From an uncultured Clostridia bacterium (GTDB lineage: Bacteria; Bacillota; Clostridia; Christensenellales; CALMFG01): a DNA stretch of 32,625 nt. Positions within the stretch are counted from its first letter, which is position 1, and every line of letters begins with the position of its first letter. The stretch spans positions 1 to 32,625 of the forward strand of contig CALMFG010000004.1 of NCBI GenBank assembly GCA_937863465.1. The letters are read 5' to 3'. The position numbers and the translations under genes are program-made. Of the stretch, positions 1 to 9,963 are shown in pieces. The notes under the pieces are model-generated. The model made no database searches, was not told the origin of the DNA, and saw only the letters and a list, made by a program, of their open reading frames with translations.

Positions 1-252
1 GTCTACACCGCCGATGACTGGGGAAGGTACTTTGGGGAACTAAAGGTTGCTGATTACGCGGACAAAGAGACGTTGGAGAAGGTACGGAAAATCGCACGCA
101 CAGCGCATCCGGTGAAGTTTGACGCTCAAGGCAAGATCAGCATTCCAGACAAGCACCGCAAGCACGCTTTAATCGCGGAAGGTATTGAAGTCACTATTCT
201 CGGTTTTGGCGATCGATTTGAAATTTGGAACAAAGAGAAGCTTGACGACTAA
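1..252 (+). CDS. mraZ: Transcriptional regulator MraZ (3' part, truncated by window start)
   Basis: Frame +1 reads VYTADDWGRYFGELKVADYADKETLEK...FDAQGKISIPDKHRKHALIAEGIEVTILGFGDRFEIWNKEKLDD*; MraZ-like C-terminus directly upstream of rsmH. Confidence 0.88.
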   Translation, partial: VYTADDWGRYFGELKVADYADKETLEKVRKIARTAHPVKFDAQGKISIPDKHRKHALIAEGIEVTILGFGDRFEIWNKEKLDD

Positions 253-270
253 AAGAAACGGGGAAGTGAG

Positions 271-1209
271 ATGTCGGAAGGCAGGCACATACCTGTTTTG
301 CTCAGCGAGTGTATACAATATTTAAATCTTGAACCCGGAATGGCTATCGCGGACGGAACATTCGGCGGTGGGGGTCACTCGGCGGAGATCCTGAAAAGGA
401 TTCTGCCGGACGGAACGCTGATTGGGATTGACAAAGATCCCGAAGCCATTTTGCGGGGCGAGAAAATTTTTAGTTTATATAGTAAAAATGTACGGCTGGT
501 ACACGACGACTATATGAATATCGAACGTATATTAAGTAATCTTAATATAAAGGAAATCGACGGCGCGCTGCTGGATCTGGGCGTTTCGTCATTCCAGCTG
601 GATGACCAAGCTAGGGGGTTTAGCTACAAGGCCGACGTCATGCTGGATATGCGCATGGACAACACAAAAGGGATTACAGCCCGGGATGTTGTGAATGGGT
701 ATAGCGCAAATCAGCTGGCGGATATATTTTTTAGATACGGCGAAGAAAAATGGTCAAAACGCATAGCGGAGTTTATCGTTCTGAGGAGAAAGACAAAAGA
801 AATCTCCACATCCGGGGAACTCACAGAGGTCATAAAAGCAGCAGTGCCAGTTGCAGCGCGCAAGGAAGAGAAATACCCACAAATGCGCGTGTTTCAAGCG
901 ATTCGCATCGAAGTGAATGACGAGCTTAAAAACCTGCAAATGGCATTGGATGGCTTTTCGAAGGTGATACGGCCTGGGGGACGGCTGTGTGTCATCACCT
1001 TCCACTCGTTAGAGGACAGAATCGTCAAACAGTTCTTTAACAAGATGCAGGACCCTTGCGAGTGTCCTCCGGATGCTCCGATATGCATATGCGGAAAAGA
1101 ACCCACGGGCAAAGTACTGACCCGAAAACCGGTTCTGCCGCAAAACAGCGAAATAACGCTCAACAGCCGGGCCAAATCGGCCAAACTACGTGTGGTTGAG
1201 CTTTTATAA
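271..1209 (+). CDS. rsmH: 16S rRNA (cytosine(1402)-N(4))-methyltransferase RsmH (MraW)
   Basis: HIPVLLSECIQYL, DGTFGGGGHSAEIL, LDLGVSSFQLDDQARGFSY, ITFHSLEDRIVKQFF motifs; dcw position. Confidence 0.97.
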   Translation: MSEGRHIPVLLSECIQYLNLEPGMAIADGTFGGGGHSAEILKRILPDGTLIGIDKDPEAILRGEKIFSLYSKNVRLVHDDYMNIERILSNLNIKEIDGALLDLGVSSFQLDDQARGFSYKADVMLDMRMDNTKGITARDVVNGYSANQLADIFFRYGEEKWSKRIAEFIVLRRKTKEISTSGELTEVIKAAVPVAARKEEKYPQMRVFQAIRIEVNDELKNLQMALDGFSKVIRPGGRLCVITFHSLEDRIVKQFFNKMQDPCECPPDAPICICGKEPTGKVLTRKPVLPQNSEITLNSRAKSAKLRVVELL

Positions 1210-1248
1210 ACTTTAGACCAAGATTGTGTTTTAGGCGGTGAGACGAGA

Positions 1249-1818
1249 ATGGAAAACAGAAATTCAAACAGCAGCCATTCCCCATTCTATGATTTGTCAG
1301 ATAGCGAATCCAAAAAGCGGAGCAGCTATGAGGGCGAATTACAGATTTTTTCGGAGAGCCTGAAACGCAACACCGAAGCGGACACACACCGAGAGACCGC
1401 TGCAAATCAGAGAACTTCTTACGCGCCTGCGCCGAGAATCAAGAAAAGAAAATCGAAATACCGGAATCGGACCATGGAAAACCGCGGTGTCACGCTGACC
1501 GTTGTGATGATTTACGCGGTGGTGGGTTTTTTTGTCGGTTCCTTGATGATTGGGAGATATTCGAATATAATAAGAACGGATGAGAAGCTGGACGCCGTTG
1601 AGGCGCAGATTGACGAAATGAAATCACAGTCCGAAGAACTGCGCTTGCAGGTTTCCCTGCAGGACGACATCGCCATGGTTCAGGAACAGGCCAAGGATCG
1701 GCTGGGTATGGATTATCCAAATAATGACCAAATCGTCTATGTGAATCTGGACGGCGGCGATGCGGAAACGAATGATACGGACACCGAAGTGATGCAGAGC
1801 GATGCCAAGGTGCAGTAG
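1249..1818 (+). CDS. FtsL/septum-formation-initiator-like bitopic protein
   Basis: Basic N-terminal cytoplasmic region, one TM segment (GVTLTVVMIYAVVGFFVGSLMIG), then a coiled-coil-like region (DEKLDAVEAQIDEMKSQSEELRLQ); lies between rsmH and the class B PBP. Confidence 0.75.
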   Translation: MENRNSNSSHSPFYDLSDSESKKRSSYEGELQIFSESLKRNTEADTHRETAANQRTSYAPAPRIKKRKSKYRNRTMENRGVTLTVVMIYAVVGFFVGSLMIGRYSNIIRTDEKLDAVEAQIDEMKSQSEELRLQVSLQDDIAMVQEQAKDRLGMDYPNNDQIVYVNLDGGDAETNDTDTEVMQSDAKVQ

Positions 1819-1851
1819 GTGTTCTAAAATAGGTTAGGAGCGTGAAAACGG

Positions 1852-3942
1852 TTGGCTAGACCTTCGATATCGAGCAAAAATAGGCTGATTGTCGTACTTG
1901 GGATAATCAGCTTGCTTTTTATAGTGTTGATTGTCCGATTGGTGACCATCATGTTTGTGGACGCGGACGAATTGAAAGCCAAAGCCGAAGCGCAGTGGAC
2001 CCGCCAGTTTGACGAAACCGCCAAACGCGGGGATATTCTGGACCGCAACGGCAACATTCTGGCGCACTCTTCGGCGATTGAAACCGTGTATGTCGACGTG
2101 GCCGATGTGGAAAACGCCGAATATCTGGCACAGACCCTGTCCGATGTACTGGACTTGGACTATGACACGGTCTATGCAAGAGTTACCGACACGACCAAAT
2201 CGCAGGTCTGGATTAAGCGGCAGGTAGACAGCAGTGTCACCGATAAACTCAAAGAATTCGATCTGCCCGGAGTGGGATATTATACCGAAACCAAACGCTA
2301 TTACCCGAATGACGCATTCTTAACGCAGGTGCTGGGTATAACATCCACCGACGGCGAGGGGCTGGAGGGCATCGAAGGCCGCTATGATTTGTCGCTCTCG
2401 GGTGAGGACGGCCGGCTGGTCGGCGAAACCGACCGCTTGGGCAATACCATTCCCTACGGCGACAGCATGTACATCCCGGCCGAGGACGGTAACAACGTGG
2501 TGCTGACCATTGACGAAGTCATCCAGATGTTTCTGGAAAGTGCGCTGGAAGACGCCGTCATCGAACATCAGGCCCTTGGAGCGGAAGGGGTGGTCATGAA
2601 CCCCAAAACCGGCGAACTGCTGGCTGTGGCGAATTACCCAGATTTTGATCTCAACAATCCGCCGAGAAGCGACACCACCCTGTTGCAGGAGCGGATACGG
2701 AATAAGGTGTTTACCGACGCCTATGAACCCGGTTCGACATTTAAAATCATCACGGCCGCATCGGCTTTGGACAGCGGCGCAATGACCGTGGCGAATGATT
2801 TCGAATGCGTTGGTTATGAAATGGTGGACGGCGAACGCATCAACTGCTGGCGAAGCTATCTGCCGCACGGCAAAGAGACTTTCGCCGAAGCCCTGCAAAA
2901 CTCGTGCAATCCGGCTTTCATGGAAATGGGGCTGGCGATGGGTACAGATATTTTTTACGATTATATTTTCAAATTCGGTTTCGGGGAAAAGACCGGCGTG
3001 GATACTATCTACGAATCTGAAGGCATTGTGCAAAACATCAAATACGTTAAAAATTTCGACTTGGCGCATATCAGCTTTGGCCAAAGCATTGCGGTGACAC
3101 CGCTCCAGCTGGTCACTGCGGTTTCGGCGGTGGTCAACGGCGGCGAACTGATGCAGCCCATGCTGGTGAAGGAAGTCACCAACAGCGAGGGCTATGTGGT
3201 TCAGGAGAATGAGCCAACGGTGGTTCGGCACGTCATCAGCGAGGAAACCAGCGCGACCATGCGCGAGCTGCTGCAGAGCGTGGTGGATGATGGCGGCGCA
3301 ACGCAGGCCAAGATTGACGGATACGCGGTGGGCGGGAAAACCGGAACCGCGCAGAAATATGGGGAAGACGGCGAAATTCTGGAGAACAAGTATATCGCTT
3401 CGTTCATCGGCTTTGCGCCGGCCAACGACCCGCAGCTGGTGGTGCTGATACTCGTGGATGAACCGAGCGAAGGCCAAACCTTCGGTTCGGTGGTTGCCGC
3501 GCCGTATGCCAAAGAAGTGCTGGAAAGTTCGCTGAAGTATCTGGGCATTCCGGCTACCTATACCAGTGAGAACTCGTACGTAACCGTACCTAATGTCACC
3601 GGCCTCACCGCCAGTGCAGCGACGGAATTGATCGAAAAAGCGGGTCTCTCGGTCATCATGGACGGCACTGGCTCTGTCAAAACCCAGTCTCCGGCCGCGG
3701 GCGCCAGTCTGGCCAAAGGCGGGTCGGTTCAGCTCACCATGAGCGTGAAGGCCACCGAAAACACAGTCTATGTGGATGTGCCCAATGTGGTGGGCCTCAC
3801 CATGGAGGAAGCGCTAACTGCGCTGAAAGACCTGGGTTTGGAAGTAATGATTGCCCAGTCGGGTACCACTGTGACCACACAGAGCATACCGGCAGGTTCG
3901 TCTGTGGCAAAAGGAACCATTATTACCTTAAGCGGATATTAA
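1852..3942 (+). CDS. Class B penicillin-binding protein (FtsI/SpoVD-type) with two C-terminal PASTA domains; TTG start
   Basis: N-terminal TM, GDILDRNG, EPGSTFKI (SxxK), SCN, KTGTAQ, and two PASTA-like repeats (VTVPNVTGLTASAATELIEKAGL; VDVPNVVGLTMEEALTALKDLGL). Confidence 0.93.
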   Translation: MARPSISSKNRLIVVLGIISLLFIVLIVRLVTIMFVDADELKAKAEAQWTRQFDETAKRGDILDRNGNILAHSSAIETVYVDVADVENAEYLAQTLSDVLDLDYDTVYARVTDTTKSQVWIKRQVDSSVTDKLKEFDLPGVGYYTETKRYYPNDAFLTQVLGITSTDGEGLEGIEGRYDLSLSGEDGRLVGETDRLGNTIPYGDSMYIPAEDGNNVVLTIDEVIQMFLESALEDAVIEHQALGAEGVVMNPKTGELLAVANYPDFDLNNPPRSDTTLLQERIRNKVFTDAYEPGSTFKIITAASALDSGAMTVANDFECVGYEMVDGERINCWRSYLPHGKETFAEALQNSCNPAFMEMGLAMGTDIFYDYIFKFGFGEKTGVDTIYESEGIVQNIKYVKNFDLAHISFGQSIAVTPLQLVTAVSAVVNGGELMQPMLVKEVTNSEGYVVQENEPTVVRHVISEETSATMRELLQSVVDDGGATQAKIDGYAVGGKTGTAQKYGEDGEILENKYIASFIGFAPANDPQLVVLILVDEPSEGQTFGSVVAAPYAKEVLESSLKYLGIPATYTSENSYVTVPNVTGLTASAATELIEKAGLSVIMDGTGSVKTQSPAAGASLAKGGSVQLTMSVKATENTVYVDVPNVVGLTMEEALTALKDLGLEVMIAQSGTTVTTQSIPAGSSVAKGTIITLSGY

Positions 3943-3948
3943 AATTAC

Positions 3949-3977
3949 TTGCTAACACGGCGCTGAACCATTATGAT
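3949..3977 (+). promoter_or_regulatory. Candidate sigma70-type promoter upstream of murE
   Basis: TTGCTA (3949-3954) - 17 nt - TATGAT (3972-3977) in the intergenic gap. Confidence 0.4.
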
Positions 3978-4023
3978 ATATTGGAACCAAAATGGAATAA
4001 AAGAAGGTTAAAAAACACAATAT

Positions 4024-5466
4024 ATGAGATTGGATGAATTAACGGCCACCATATCCTGTCAATTGACGGGAGAGGCCGGAACCGAAATCGCCGGTTTGCA
4101 GTATGACTCACGAAAGGTGCAGGCAGGGGATTTGTTCTTCTGCATTTCCGGCTTTAAAAAAGACGGGCACGAATATGCCGAATCGGCCGTGAAACAGGGC
4201 GCCGCGGCGCTGATGGTGGCGCGCCAGCTAGATTTGGATATCCCCCAGATTATCGTGGAAGACGACCGTCTGGCGATGGCGGAAATCGCGTGCCGGTTCT
4301 ATGGTGATCCGGCCAAAAAGCTGATGATGATCGGTGTGACCGGAACCAACGGCAAGACGACCATCACCTATATGCTAAAAAGTGCTCTGGAAAAAGCGGG
4401 CAAAAAGGTGGGGCTCATCGGCACCATCCACAACATGATCGGCGACCAAGAGATTCATACCGAACACACCACACCCGAAGCGCCCGACCTGAACGCCCTG
4501 CTGGCGCGTATGGTCGGTGAAGGATGCAATGCGCTGGTCATCGAGGTTTCCAGCCATTCGCTGGCGTTGAAGCGCGTGGCGGGCATCACATTTGATGTAG
4601 GCATCTTCACCAACTTAACGCAGGATCACCTGGATTTCCACACCGATTTTGACGATTACGCGGCGGCCAAAGCCAAGCTATTTGCGGCATCCAGACAATG
4701 CGTTTTGAATGCTGATGATGCGGCGTATAAGACCATGCAGGCCGCGGCAAAGGGCTGCGTAAAGCTTTACGGCATCAATAACAAAGCCGACTATTCGGCG
4801 GACGATATCGTCGTCACGCCCGAAGGCATCAGCTTTAACTACTATAGAGAAACCCAGTTGGTCAAACGGCTGAATATGCACGTAACCGGCTATTTCAATG
4901 CCTACAACGCACTGGCGGCGCTGGGTACGTTGGACGTGCTGGGTCTGCCGGAATCGGCGGGCATTGAGACGCTGGAGACCATGCATGCGGTGGACGGACG
5001 CTGTCAGGTTCTGCCCACCGGCGGCAGAGGGTTTTCTGTGATACTGGATTATGCGCATACGCCGGACAGCCTGCAAAGCACCATCTCCTCGGTACGACGT
5101 TTTGCCAAGGGACGCATCATCACGGTGTTTGGATGCGGTGGCGACAGGGACGCCAAAAAGCGGCCGATTATGGGCGAAATCTCGGGTCGGCTTTCGGATT
5201 TTTCGGTCATCACCTCGGACAACCCGCGAACCGAAGACCCGTTCAAGATTTTGGAGCAGGTAGAGGCAGGAATGAAACAGACCAGCGGGGAATATACGGT
5301 CATCGAAAACCGGCGGGAAGCGATGAAGTACGCCATGCAGATGGCGAAGCAGGACGACATCGTGATTCTGGCGGGCAAGGGCCACGAGACATATCAGGAG
5401 ATTAACGGCGTTAAGTATGACTTTGACGAAAAAGTGGTCGTCAAAGAACTGCTCTCTGAGATTTAG
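4024..5466 (+). CDS. murE: UDP-N-acetylmuramoyl-tripeptide synthetase MurE
   Basis: GVTGTNGKTTITYML P-loop, EVSSHSL, DYAHTPDSL, DNPRTEDP (meso-DAP-type motif). Confidence 0.96.
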   Translation: MRLDELTATISCQLTGEAGTEIAGLQYDSRKVQAGDLFFCISGFKKDGHEYAESAVKQGAAALMVARQLDLDIPQIIVEDDRLAMAEIACRFYGDPAKKLMMIGVTGTNGKTTITYMLKSALEKAGKKVGLIGTIHNMIGDQEIHTEHTTPEAPDLNALLARMVGEGCNALVIEVSSHSLALKRVAGITFDVGIFTNLTQDHLDFHTDFDDYAAAKAKLFAASRQCVLNADDAAYKTMQAAAKGCVKLYGINNKADYSADDIVVTPEGISFNYYRETQLVKRLNMHVTGYFNAYNALAALGTLDVLGLPESAGIETLETMHAVDGRCQVLPTGGRGFSVILDYAHTPDSLQSTISSVRRFAKGRIITVFGCGGDRDAKKRPIMGEISGRLSDFSVITSDNPRTEDPFKILEQVEAGMKQTSGEYTVIENRREAMKYAMQMAKQDDIVILAGKGHETYQEINGVKYDFDEKVVVKELLSEI

Positions 5467-5517
5467 AAGTATTAATTTAAGAAAACTATTTTTAAGGATA
5501 AAGGTTAGGAACAAGGT

Positions 5518-6513
5518 ATGAAGACACAGGTTTTGGCGATATTGGTGGGTTTTGCGGTTTCGCTGGCCAGCGGTTATGCGATAATCCCGACGCTGAAGCG
5601 TCTGAAGGCCGGACAGCACGTGCGTGACGACGGCCCGCAGTCCCATCTGCAAAAAGAAGGCACACCAACGATGGGCGGCATCATGACGCTCTTCGGGGTT
5701 GTGGCGGCCACGCTGATATTCGCTAAAGGCAATCTGGAACTGGTATTGGTTGCATTGGGCACCTACCTGGCGTACACGCTGATCGGGTTTATTGACGATA
5801 TGATTATCGTCACCAAAAAGCGTTCGATGGGTCTGCGCGCATGGCAGAAATTTTCGGCGCAGATTCTGGTGGCCATTCTGGTCGCCGTCTATGCGTATTA
5901 CAATGAAGATATCGGAAGCACGATTATCGTGCCCTTCTTCAACGTCACATGGAATCTGGGCGGTTGGTACATTCCGTTTACCGTATTCATACTGGTGGCC
6001 ATGGTCAACAGCGTCAACCTGATGGACGGCGTGGATGGGCTGGCCGGTTCGGTGACCATGATCAACGCGGGCACATTCGTCTTCATTTTCTCCAGTGTCC
6101 TGGGCGTCACCTTTGTGTTCGGCTCAGGCAGTCTTTATGATATGCAGAACATGGCGGTATTTTCGGCGGCACTGGCCGGCGCTCTGCTGGGATTTCTGCA
6201 TTTCAACGCGTATCCGGCCAAAGTGTTTATGGGCGATACCGGCTCTTTGGGTTTGGGCGCGGCGCTCAGTGTCATGGGCATTTTCTCCAAGCTCAGCTTG
6301 ATTCTGCCGATTATCGGTTTGATGTACGTCCTGACCGCACTATCGGTCATCATTCAGGTAAGTCACTACAAGCGCACCAAAACGCGGGTTTTCCGTATGG
6401 CACCCCTGCACCACCACTTTGAACTTGGCGGCGTCAAGGAACCCAAAATCGTTGCGTCATACTGCATCATCACGACCATCCTGTGCCTGCTCACCTTGCT
6501 GGGATTGGCGTAA
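5518..6513 (+). CDS. mraY: Phospho-N-acetylmuramoyl-pentapeptide-transferase MraY
   Basis: Multi-TM; GTPTMGGIM, NLMDGVDGLAGS, FMGDTGSLGLG, APLHHHFELGG motifs. Confidence 0.97.
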   Translation: MKTQVLAILVGFAVSLASGYAIIPTLKRLKAGQHVRDDGPQSHLQKEGTPTMGGIMTLFGVVAATLIFAKGNLELVLVALGTYLAYTLIGFIDDMIIVTKKRSMGLRAWQKFSAQILVAILVAVYAYYNEDIGSTIIVPFFNVTWNLGGWYIPFTVFILVAMVNSVNLMDGVDGLAGSVTMINAGTFVFIFSSVLGVTFVFGSGSLYDMQNMAVFSAALAGALLGFLHFNAYPAKVFMGDTGSLGLGAALSVMGIFSKLSLILPIIGLMYVLTALSVIIQVSHYKRTKTRVFRMAPLHHHFELGGVKEPKIVASYCIITTILCLLTLLGLA

Positions 6514-6537
6514 TCATATCATAAGGATTAAACGGAC

Positions 6538-7899
6538 ATGTTAGAGGTCAAAGGAAAAACGGCTCTGGTTGTGGGCATGGCCAAAAGCGGCATCGCCTGC
6601 GCCAAACTCTTGAAAGACAGCGGCGCAACCGTATATATCAACGACAGTAAAAAAGCGGAGGATTTTTCGCCCGAAGAGCGCGGGATATTCGATTCGGTCT
6701 GCGATCGTCAATTTCTTGGCGAAAGCCCGATGGATGTTCTGGACGAAGTGGACATGCTGGTGCTGTCGCCCGGAGTTCCACCCAAACGCGTACCGTTTAT
6801 CGTGGAAGCCAAAAAACGCGGCATTGAAATTATCGCCGAGATTGAACTGGGTTTTCGCGCATGCAGTGCGCCGCTGGTCGCCATCACGGGTACCAACGGC
6901 AAAACCACCTGCACCGCGCTGACCGGCGCAATATTCGGCAACACCGAGAAAAAGACCTATGTCCTGGGCAACATCGGAACGCCGTTTTCGCTGTTGGCGC
7001 CCGAAACCAAACCGGAAGATATGGTGGTTCTGGAGGCGGCGGCGCTGCAACTGGAGACCACGGTGGATTTTAAACCCATCGCCAGCGCGGTTTTAAACAT
7101 CACCGAAGATCACTTAGACCGCTTTGAAACGATGGAATACTACACCGAATGCAAAGAGAAGATTTTTGCGAATCAGGACAAAAACGATTTTGTCGTTTTG
7201 AACTATGATAACGATATCGCACGCGCGATGGCGGGTAAGCACAAAGCCAGAAACACGTGGTTCAGCCGGACAACCGTGCTGGATTTCGGCGCATTTGTCA
7301 AGGACGGGATGATCATCTTCAAGGACGGCGAAAAAATTACCGAAATCTGCCGCGCGGACGAGGTATATATTCCGGGTCAGCACAATCTGGAAAATGCGTT
7401 AGCATGCACAGCGCTGGCCTTTGTCTGCGGGGTTTCGCCCGAAATCATCGCGTATACCTTAAAGACCTTTAAGGGTGTGGAACACCGCATCGAATTTGTA
7501 CGTGAATTTGAAGGCGTACGTTACATCAACGACTCCAAGGGCACCAATCCGGACGCCACCATCAATGCGATTAAGGCGATGGATCGGCCGACCATTCTCA
7601 TCCTGGGCGGATATGATAAAAAGAATGAATTTGACAGCATGTTTGCTGAATTCAACGAATATATTGAGGGCATTGTGGTTTTGGGACAGGTGAAAGACAA
7701 ACTGCTGGCCGCGGCCCAGAAAGCGGGCTTTAAAAAAGTCAGCACGGCCGATACCTTTGAGGAAGCGGTTCTTGTTTCCAGACAAAACGCAAAACCCGGT
7801 TACAATGTGCTGTTGTCTCCGGCCTGTGCATCCTATGATATGTTTCGAAATTTTGAAATTCGGGGAGCGAGATTTAAAGAAATCGTCAACGGATTTTAG
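6538..7899 (+). CDS. murD: UDP-N-acetylmuramoylalanine--D-glutamate ligase MurD
   Basis: AITGTNGKTTCTAL, NITEDHLDRF, NDSKGTNPDATINAI, LSPACASYDMFRNFEIRGARF. Confidence 0.95.
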   Translation: MLEVKGKTALVVGMAKSGIACAKLLKDSGATVYINDSKKAEDFSPEERGIFDSVCDRQFLGESPMDVLDEVDMLVLSPGVPPKRVPFIVEAKKRGIEIIAEIELGFRACSAPLVAITGTNGKTTCTALTGAIFGNTEKKTYVLGNIGTPFSLLAPETKPEDMVVLEAAALQLETTVDFKPIASAVLNITEDHLDRFETMEYYTECKEKIFANQDKNDFVVLNYDNDIARAMAGKHKARNTWFSRTTVLDFGAFVKDGMIIFKDGEKITEICRADEVYIPGQHNLENALACTALAFVCGVSPEIIAYTLKTFKGVEHRIEFVREFEGVRYINDSKGTNPDATINAIKAMDRPTILILGGYDKKNEFDSMFAEFNEYIEGIVVLGQVKDKLLAAAQKAGFKKVSTADTFEEAVLVSRQNAKPGYNVLLSPACASYDMFRNFEIRGARFKEIVNGF

Positions 7900-7910
7900 G
7901 GGGCAAAATC

Positions 7911-9095
7911 TTGAAAGAACGGTTAATAGACAGAAAATACGATTATACCATTCTGGTGGTGACCATCGTGCTGGTCATGCTCGGCGTTATCATGGTTTTT
8001 TCCGCGAGTTTTTATCAGGCCGAAAATTCTGAGCAATATAACAACGACGGCCTGTATTTCTTTAAGCGACAGATTGTGGGCGCCATCCTGGGCCTGGGTG
8101 CTATGGCAGTCGGTATGCTGATGGACTATCATTTTTTAGCTAAATTTAAATACTGGGGACTCCTGATTTCGGCGGTTTTACTGCTTTTGGTCTATGTCCC
8201 TGGCGTAGGCGTGGAAATCAACGGCTCCCACCGCTGGATCAACCTGCGCTTCACCACGATCCAGCCTTCCGAGGTGGCCAAATTCTTTTTGATCATATCC
8301 ATCGCCAAAATTCTGGAGGATAACCAGCCTAAAGTCAGATCGTTTATTTACGGCATCTGGCCGGTCTTGGTGGTGGTGGGCGTCATTGCGGCGCTGATCG
8401 TCCCGCAGCCGAATTATTCGGCCATCATGATTATTGTCATCATCGCGTTTGCCATGATGCTGTGCGGCGGATCGAATTTGTTCTATTTGCTTGGATTCTT
8501 GATTCTGGCAGCCGGCGCCGCGGCCTATGTGCTTTCCACGCAGGAATACATCCGCGTGCGGCTGTTTGCCTATTTAACGCCCGAACTGGACCCGCTTGGC
8601 AAGGGCTATCAGATTCTTCAGTCGCTCTACGCCATCGGCTCAGGCGGATTTTTGGGGCGAGGACTCGGCAACTCCATGCAGAAATTCCTGTACCTGCCTT
8701 ACGGCGAATCGGACTTCATTTTCTCCATCCTCTGTGAGGAGTTGGGGTTTGCCGGCGCAATGTTGCTGATTATCCTGTTTGTCGTGCTAATCTATCGCGG
8801 CATCCGCACGGCCTTACGGTCTTCGGACGTTTTCGGTATGCTGGTTTCCACCGGCATCATGGTGATGATTGGCCTGCAGGTTGTTTTAAACATTGCGGTG
8901 GCCACGCGAACCATGCCGCCGACGGGCGTCTCACTGCCGTTTATCTCGCAAGGCTTAACCGCTCTTGTTATGTTCATGGGTGAGATCGGCATCGTGCTGA
9001 ACATCTCCTATCAGGGAAATCGGTTCCAGGATCAGCTGAAAGCGCATCAGACGCCGCAGACTATTCAGAGCAGCCGAAGAGCGAAGGGGTATTAA
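7911..9095 (+). CDS. ftsW: SEDS glycosyltransferase FtsW/SpoVE; TTG start
   Basis: About 10 TM helices; NGSHRWINL, QPSEVAKF, GRGLGNSMQKFLYLPYGESDFIFSILCEELGF, PFISQGLTAL. Confidence 0.93.
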   Translation: MKERLIDRKYDYTILVVTIVLVMLGVIMVFSASFYQAENSEQYNNDGLYFFKRQIVGAILGLGAMAVGMLMDYHFLAKFKYWGLLISAVLLLLVYVPGVGVEINGSHRWINLRFTTIQPSEVAKFFLIISIAKILEDNQPKVRSFIYGIWPVLVVVGVIAALIVPQPNYSAIMIIVIIAFAMMLCGGSNLFYLLGFLILAAGAAAYVLSTQEYIRVRLFAYLTPELDPLGKGYQILQSLYAIGSGGFLGRGLGNSMQKFLYLPYGESDFIFSILCEELGFAGAMLLIILFVVLIYRGIRTALRSSDVFGMLVSTGIMVMIGLQVVLNIAVATRTMPPTGVSLPFISQGLTALVMFMGEIGIVLNISYQGNRFQDQLKAHQTPQTIQSSRRAKGY

Positions 9096-9097
9096 AC

Positions 9098-9820
9098 ATG
9101 GAATATCAGGAAAAACGATCGGGCATTGGAATGCTCATCTTCATATTTATTCTGATGATGGCGCTTCTCTTCATCGGCTGGCGGTATTTTAGGGTATCAA
9201 AAATTGAAGTGGAAGGCAATATTAACATCTCTTCTGATTATATCACCAAGCTGAGCGGCATCAAAAAGGATCAGAACCTGTTTGATATCGATACCGACAA
9301 GGTGAGATCCTATATCAACTCGGACCCCTATCTGGAATACTACGGGATCAAACGGCTTTTCCCGTCAACTGTCCGCGTGGAGGTCTACGAACGGATTCCG
9401 GCGGCCCTGCTGATTGGGAAGGAAAGCAACTATGTTCTGGACAATCAGGGGAATGTATTGGAGTCCATCAATAAAGTCAATTACTCGGTTTTGATAATTA
9501 CCGGTCTCACCGGTTTTACCGCCGTGCCGGGCGAAAGCCTGACCACCGCGACGCCATACCAATATGATGCGCTGACGGCCATCTTAAAAGATGTGAAATT
9601 CAACGATTTATCCAGCGTGGTGACCGAAATGAATATGTCGGACATCAATAACATCATCATGCGCACCGATGTGGGGTTCACGATTGAGTTTGGACAGGCT
9701 GAAAAGGTCTCAGACAAAATCATTTGGATTAATAAAGCCATCGAAGAACTGACTGCAAAAAATATTTCAGCCGGCACAATTAACGTGGTTTCGGGTAAAT
9801 CGGCGAGCTATTCCGAATAA
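9098..9820 (+). CDS. ftsQ: Cell division protein FtsQ/DivIB
   Basis: N-terminal TM followed by a POTRA-like region (YFRVSKIEVEGNINISSDYI...) and RLFPSTVRVEVYERIPAALL. Confidence 0.85.
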   Translation: MEYQEKRSGIGMLIFIFILMMALLFIGWRYFRVSKIEVEGNINISSDYITKLSGIKKDQNLFDIDTDKVRSYINSDPYLEYYGIKRLFPSTVRVEVYERIPAALLIGKESNYVLDNQGNVLESINKVNYSVLIITGLTGFTAVPGESLTTATPYQYDALTAILKDVKFNDLSSVVTEMNMSDINNIIMRTDVGFTIEFGQAEKVSDKIIWINKAIEELTAKNISAGTINVVSGKSASYSE

Positions 9821-9963
9821 TTTTTCCGATTTATACGGCTATATGAGGCACTTTTTGACAAATTATTATTTATTATTTTGTTTACATCTGATATTATGTA
9901 TATGTAGTGGTATATGTGTTCCCGTATACACTATATTGGATATTAAGAAGGATACAAACCGGC

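Noticed and set aside
2320-3477. 385-aa ORF on the minus strand antisense to the class B PBP
   Set aside because: Fully overlaps a clearly conserved PBP gene; low-complexity His/Phe-rich translation typical of antisense reading of biased codons.
4678-5652. 324-aa minus-strand ORF antisense to murE
   Set aside because: Overlaps conserved murE and the mraY start; no recognisable domain and no promoter/RBS signal.
9855-9860. TTGACA as -35 of an ftsAZ promoter
   Set aside because: No acceptable -10 at 16-18 nt spacing; the gap is simply AT-rich.
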